From Prostheceraeus crozeri (taxonomy: Eukaryota > Platyhelminthes > Polycladida > Euryleptidae), in NCBI GenBank assembly GCA_907163375.1, contig CAJQUW010008706.1:620001-684000 (forward strand): DNA of 64,000 nt, in the 5' to 3' direction. A program made the position numbers and the translations under genes. Of the stretch, positions 61,583 through 64,000 are shown in pieces. The notes beneath the pieces were generated by a model. That model did no database searches, had not been told where the DNA came from, and saw nothing but the letters and a program-made list of their open reading frames with translations. Each line of letters starts with the position of its first letter. The first letter of the stretch is position 1.

Positions 61583-62898
61583 ATAGGGAAGACTGGGGTG
61601 ACATAGCATATGGGTCCTCCTGAAGAAACTTAAGGCAGTATGAAGCCACCAGTGTTTTCTCCAGGACCATCTCCATATCAGACAGTGATAATATTGCAAT
61701 GCCTGCTTCAGTAGTTTATGTCTCAGGCGAGGATGAAGTAAAATTGTTGAAAAATCACCTTTTTTGGAGTTTGACACATCAACTTTCTAAGGGTCCTGTA
61801 TACAAACTCGGACGAGTTGAAAATTGAATTCTGTCTGAAGATCTATCAGAACGAGACTTCATTTGAGTGGTGGTATATCACGACTACATGAAATTTGATG
61901 TCACATGAAACGTGAACATTCATTCAGGATGGGGGTTGGGTTGAGTTGGCATATGGTGGCATGGGGAGAGTTGGCATATTAGCTGATGGGTAGAGCTGGC
62001 ATACTTTTTTAAGACCTTGCGCTGAATATCGAAGACATTTTTATGTGGCTCCTGTCTTCCATTTAAGTGCCTGACCGACCAGCTGTAGCTTCGGCCTACA
62101 TTAGAGGAGACCATGGTTAGGACCTTTTGAATCCTATTAATAGCTTTCATAAGTATTAGGCCAAATAAGGTCACATGGTCAACTGAAAAGACATCAGAAA
62201 TTTACATAAGTTTGCGGATTCATTTTTTCCACCTGAAGCCGAAGGAGCACTAATGAATGGCGCATCATGCTCTTGTTATCAGCTTTCGTCGTCATGATCA
62301 TTGCCGGTAATGATACTAGCGTCCATATGCTCCCAAACGTGGAGTTATACGATGATTGAATAAAAAGATCAAATGTACTGCACCTGTTGTCTTCCTTCGT
62401 ATAAAGTGTTGACTAAATAAATCACAAAAGTATCCTCTCCAATGTTTCCTGCAGTCGAAACAATTTATCTGTCTTGATTCATATTACCACTCTCCTTTCC
62501 AACGCTTTATTCAGCTGGGCTAATGACCGGACAGATATCTATGCCATCGTCATAGCGATAGTTATGATGGCCGTTTAACTTCCCGAAGCGCAGAGTTCCA
62601 TGCTTTTCCAATTAATCAAAAGTTGTCAATATTTAGACATCAACTACGCTGCTTTCGCTACACAAACACCTCCACATGTCATGTCTGCCCACCCCTATGT
62701 CAACCCACCACACCTGACCACGAATGTAAAAATGTGAAGCATGTGGATTCTATTGACCATTCATGAAAGAGATTTTAAAGAATGGTTAAGTGATGGTGGT
62801 GACACAGAGTGGTCACAATACCGGCACTTCACCTTCATTTATTAATCAATGAGAGCATCTTCACAAAACGTGCGCCATGTCACCCCAGTCTCCCCTAT
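61583..62898. mobile_element. 1316-bp TIR element, TGGAAC duplication, superfamily unknown
   Basis: The left end ATAGGGAAGACTGGGGTGAC and the right end (complement) ATAGGGGAGACTGGGGTGAC are 20-base inverted repeats with one difference. A 6-bp duplication TGGAAC flanks them (61577-61582 and 62899-62904). AGTTGGCATA-type words recur at 61937-62003, and an inverted counterpart (GTCAACCCACCACAC) lies near 62700. No transposase frame is visible. It interrupts the endonuclease of the same LINE that the P-type element hit. Confidence 0.85.
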
Positions 62899-64000
62899 TG
62901 GAACCATTGATACCATAGCTTTCAAAAATATCATAGTTCGACTAAGATTCAGAGATACAGATCATACGCGGTTTGTGTATTGATGCATGATGTCTGAGTC
63001 AATCGACTTTGTCAACGAGGCTTTTAGCATTGCAATAGAAAACAGATAAACCTTCAATTGACAAAGTGGAAGATGAAATCTTAGGAAAACTGTCATTCTC
63101 AGCGGTATCAAGAAGAACCAAATCTTTGAAAGGGTCAAATACTATAGAAAAACAAGACCGATAGTTTAACAACAAAAAATGAGCACACTGTAGAAAAATT
63201 AGCATAATATTAAAATAATTTCCGCAAATTCCAGTGAGCCATAATAAGTTTCTCAGAGGCGGAATTTTATCTACAACTAAGTGACCATCGTGCAATCTAC
63301 TACTTCTTGAGGTAAGCCTTTCTACTGTAATTTTCATCCGATCGAATCTCTTTCATTAGCCTGCACAACCTAGACAACTCCATACGTACTAAACCGAACC
63401 GAAAGGCAAGTTCTGATTTACACGAATGATTTCATGTTTGAGAACGGCGACATTACGGGAACCGGCACAATTTAATCTAACTTTCAGAGGACGCGTATTA
63501 TTTGCTTTTGGTTCACCACTGAGAGAGTATTCAATAATTGAACCATCACAAAATTCCTAGTCTATAAAGTTACACAAGTACAGAACTTTGTCATTGTCGG
63601 TCGAAAGTACATAATTTGTCTCAATAGATAGGACCTGTATAATTCTCGGATGCACCCATAAATATCAGATTGTTTGGGTTATTTCCATCTTTTTTATTTG
63701 ATTTTGCTGCTTGATTATTGCATCTTTAACCTGATCAACCCAAAGTAATAGTTTTTGCCTGAGAAGTATAATCTTGAACTTTCGTTCGAGATTAAATATT
63801 CGAGTCATCAACCCGTCAATCTTAAAAGGAATTCTATTCCCCTGGCTAAACAAGCATTTTCGATCATAGATTTTACGACATCAGTATTAATCGTCTATTT
63901 GGAGACACAAGCAACAGCACGGCGACAAGAACATCCGATTCGCAAATTTCGGAGTTTCGAATAAGTGTCCAAGCAGGTACAATTTTTTAATATGAAATGT

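Larger units (their letters stand above)
56300..63964 (-). mobile_element. CR1/L2-like LINE split by two DNA transposons
   Basis: Reading the minus strand from the right edge, ORF1 pieces (GEPKANNTRPLKVRLNCAG near 63.5 kb) are followed by the ORF2 start at about 63054 (LSVFYCNAKSLVDKVD). The endonuclease continues across a 1316-bp insert (CFRTHGCGGVFLKYVNKDF, 61560-61500) and then a 3526-bp insert to VLNIICVY near 57900. Next come the linker (KWKSKWQT, NAFWSYIKG near 57200) and decayed RT (LTLSVMPIFK region, TGVLQGSVLG near 56530, YADDFKF near 56425). The 5' end is beyond the window and the 3' end is unclear near 56.3 kb. Multiple stops and frame changes mark it as old. Confidence 0.82.

Noticed and set aside
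1-64000. CRISPR arrays, operons, integrons or other prokaryotic systems
   Set aside because: Spliced animal genes and eukaryotic transposons throughout show this is a nuclear animal genome; the only regular arrays are contiguous satellites without spacers.

Overview
This is a gene-poor, AT-rich stretch of an invertebrate animal nuclear genome. It has GT-AG introns, two conserved metazoan genes in pieces on the minus strand, and a dense, nested mixture of LINEs, a Penelope-like fragment and many DNA transposons. The exact phylum cannot be read from the sequence. LINE tails of the GAGTGAGT type and the transposon mix are compatible with a marine invertebrate such as a lophotrochozoan, but that is inference. 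I see no bacterial features, no CRISPR array and no LTR or virus-like element.

Host genes. (1) ANAPC1, the largest scaffold subunit of the anaphase-promoting complex, runs on the minus strand from about 44.2 kb to beyond 16.0 kb. Six exons can be placed to the base (A 44155-43740, B 40939-40572, C 37417-36796, D 35029-34739, E 34585-34439, G 16560-16027), with matching splice phases wherever two placed exons adjoin. Its start, at least one exon between E and G, and everything after G are not found here. (2) DMAC2 (ATP5SL), a mitochondrial leucine-rich-repeat assembly factor for respiratory complex I, is complete on the minus strand: four exons, 53087-50446, 360 codons, all phases consistent.

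Region by region. 0.7-0.9 kb: a near-perfect hairpin. 1.7-7.6 kb: a CR1/L2-like LINE with a tRNA-like Pol III cassette just before ORF1, interrupted by a second LINE of a PHD-finger-bearing type. 8.0-8.4 kb: hAT-like MITE. 9.5-10.7 kb: a 32-bp satellite. 11.3-12.5 kb: foldback element. 13.3-15.1 kb: decayed DNA transposon. 16-44 kb: ANAPC1, whose introns hold a hAT MITE (21.4 kb), a small TA-flanked MITE (23.8 kb), a Penelope-like GIY-YIG fragment with a hammerhead-like motif (24.4-25.0 kb), a mariner relative with 201-bp terminal repeats (25.4-26.9 kb), a 4-kb foldback element containing a hAT MITE (29.2-33.2 kb), a LINE fragment split by a TTA-flanked MITE (37.7-38.2 kb) and a PHD-type LINE (41.6-42.9 kb). 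44.3-50.4 kb: LINE fragments and a 176-bp-arm inverted repeat. 50.4-53.1 kb: DMAC2. 53.9-55.8 kb: hAT element with another element nested in it. 56.3-64.0 kb: a minus-strand CR1/L2-like LINE into which a structurally complete P-superfamily (THAP) transposon and an unclassified 1.3-kb TIR element have inserted, each with clean target-site duplications.

The most informative outcome is a set of transposon boundaries resolved to the base by paired terminal repeats and target-site duplications (6, 8, 3 or 2 bp). I found no clear evidence of a wholly new biological system. The least explained items are the 1.3-kb TGGAAC-flanked element, the two foldback elements and the tRNA-like cassette in front of LINE ORF1.
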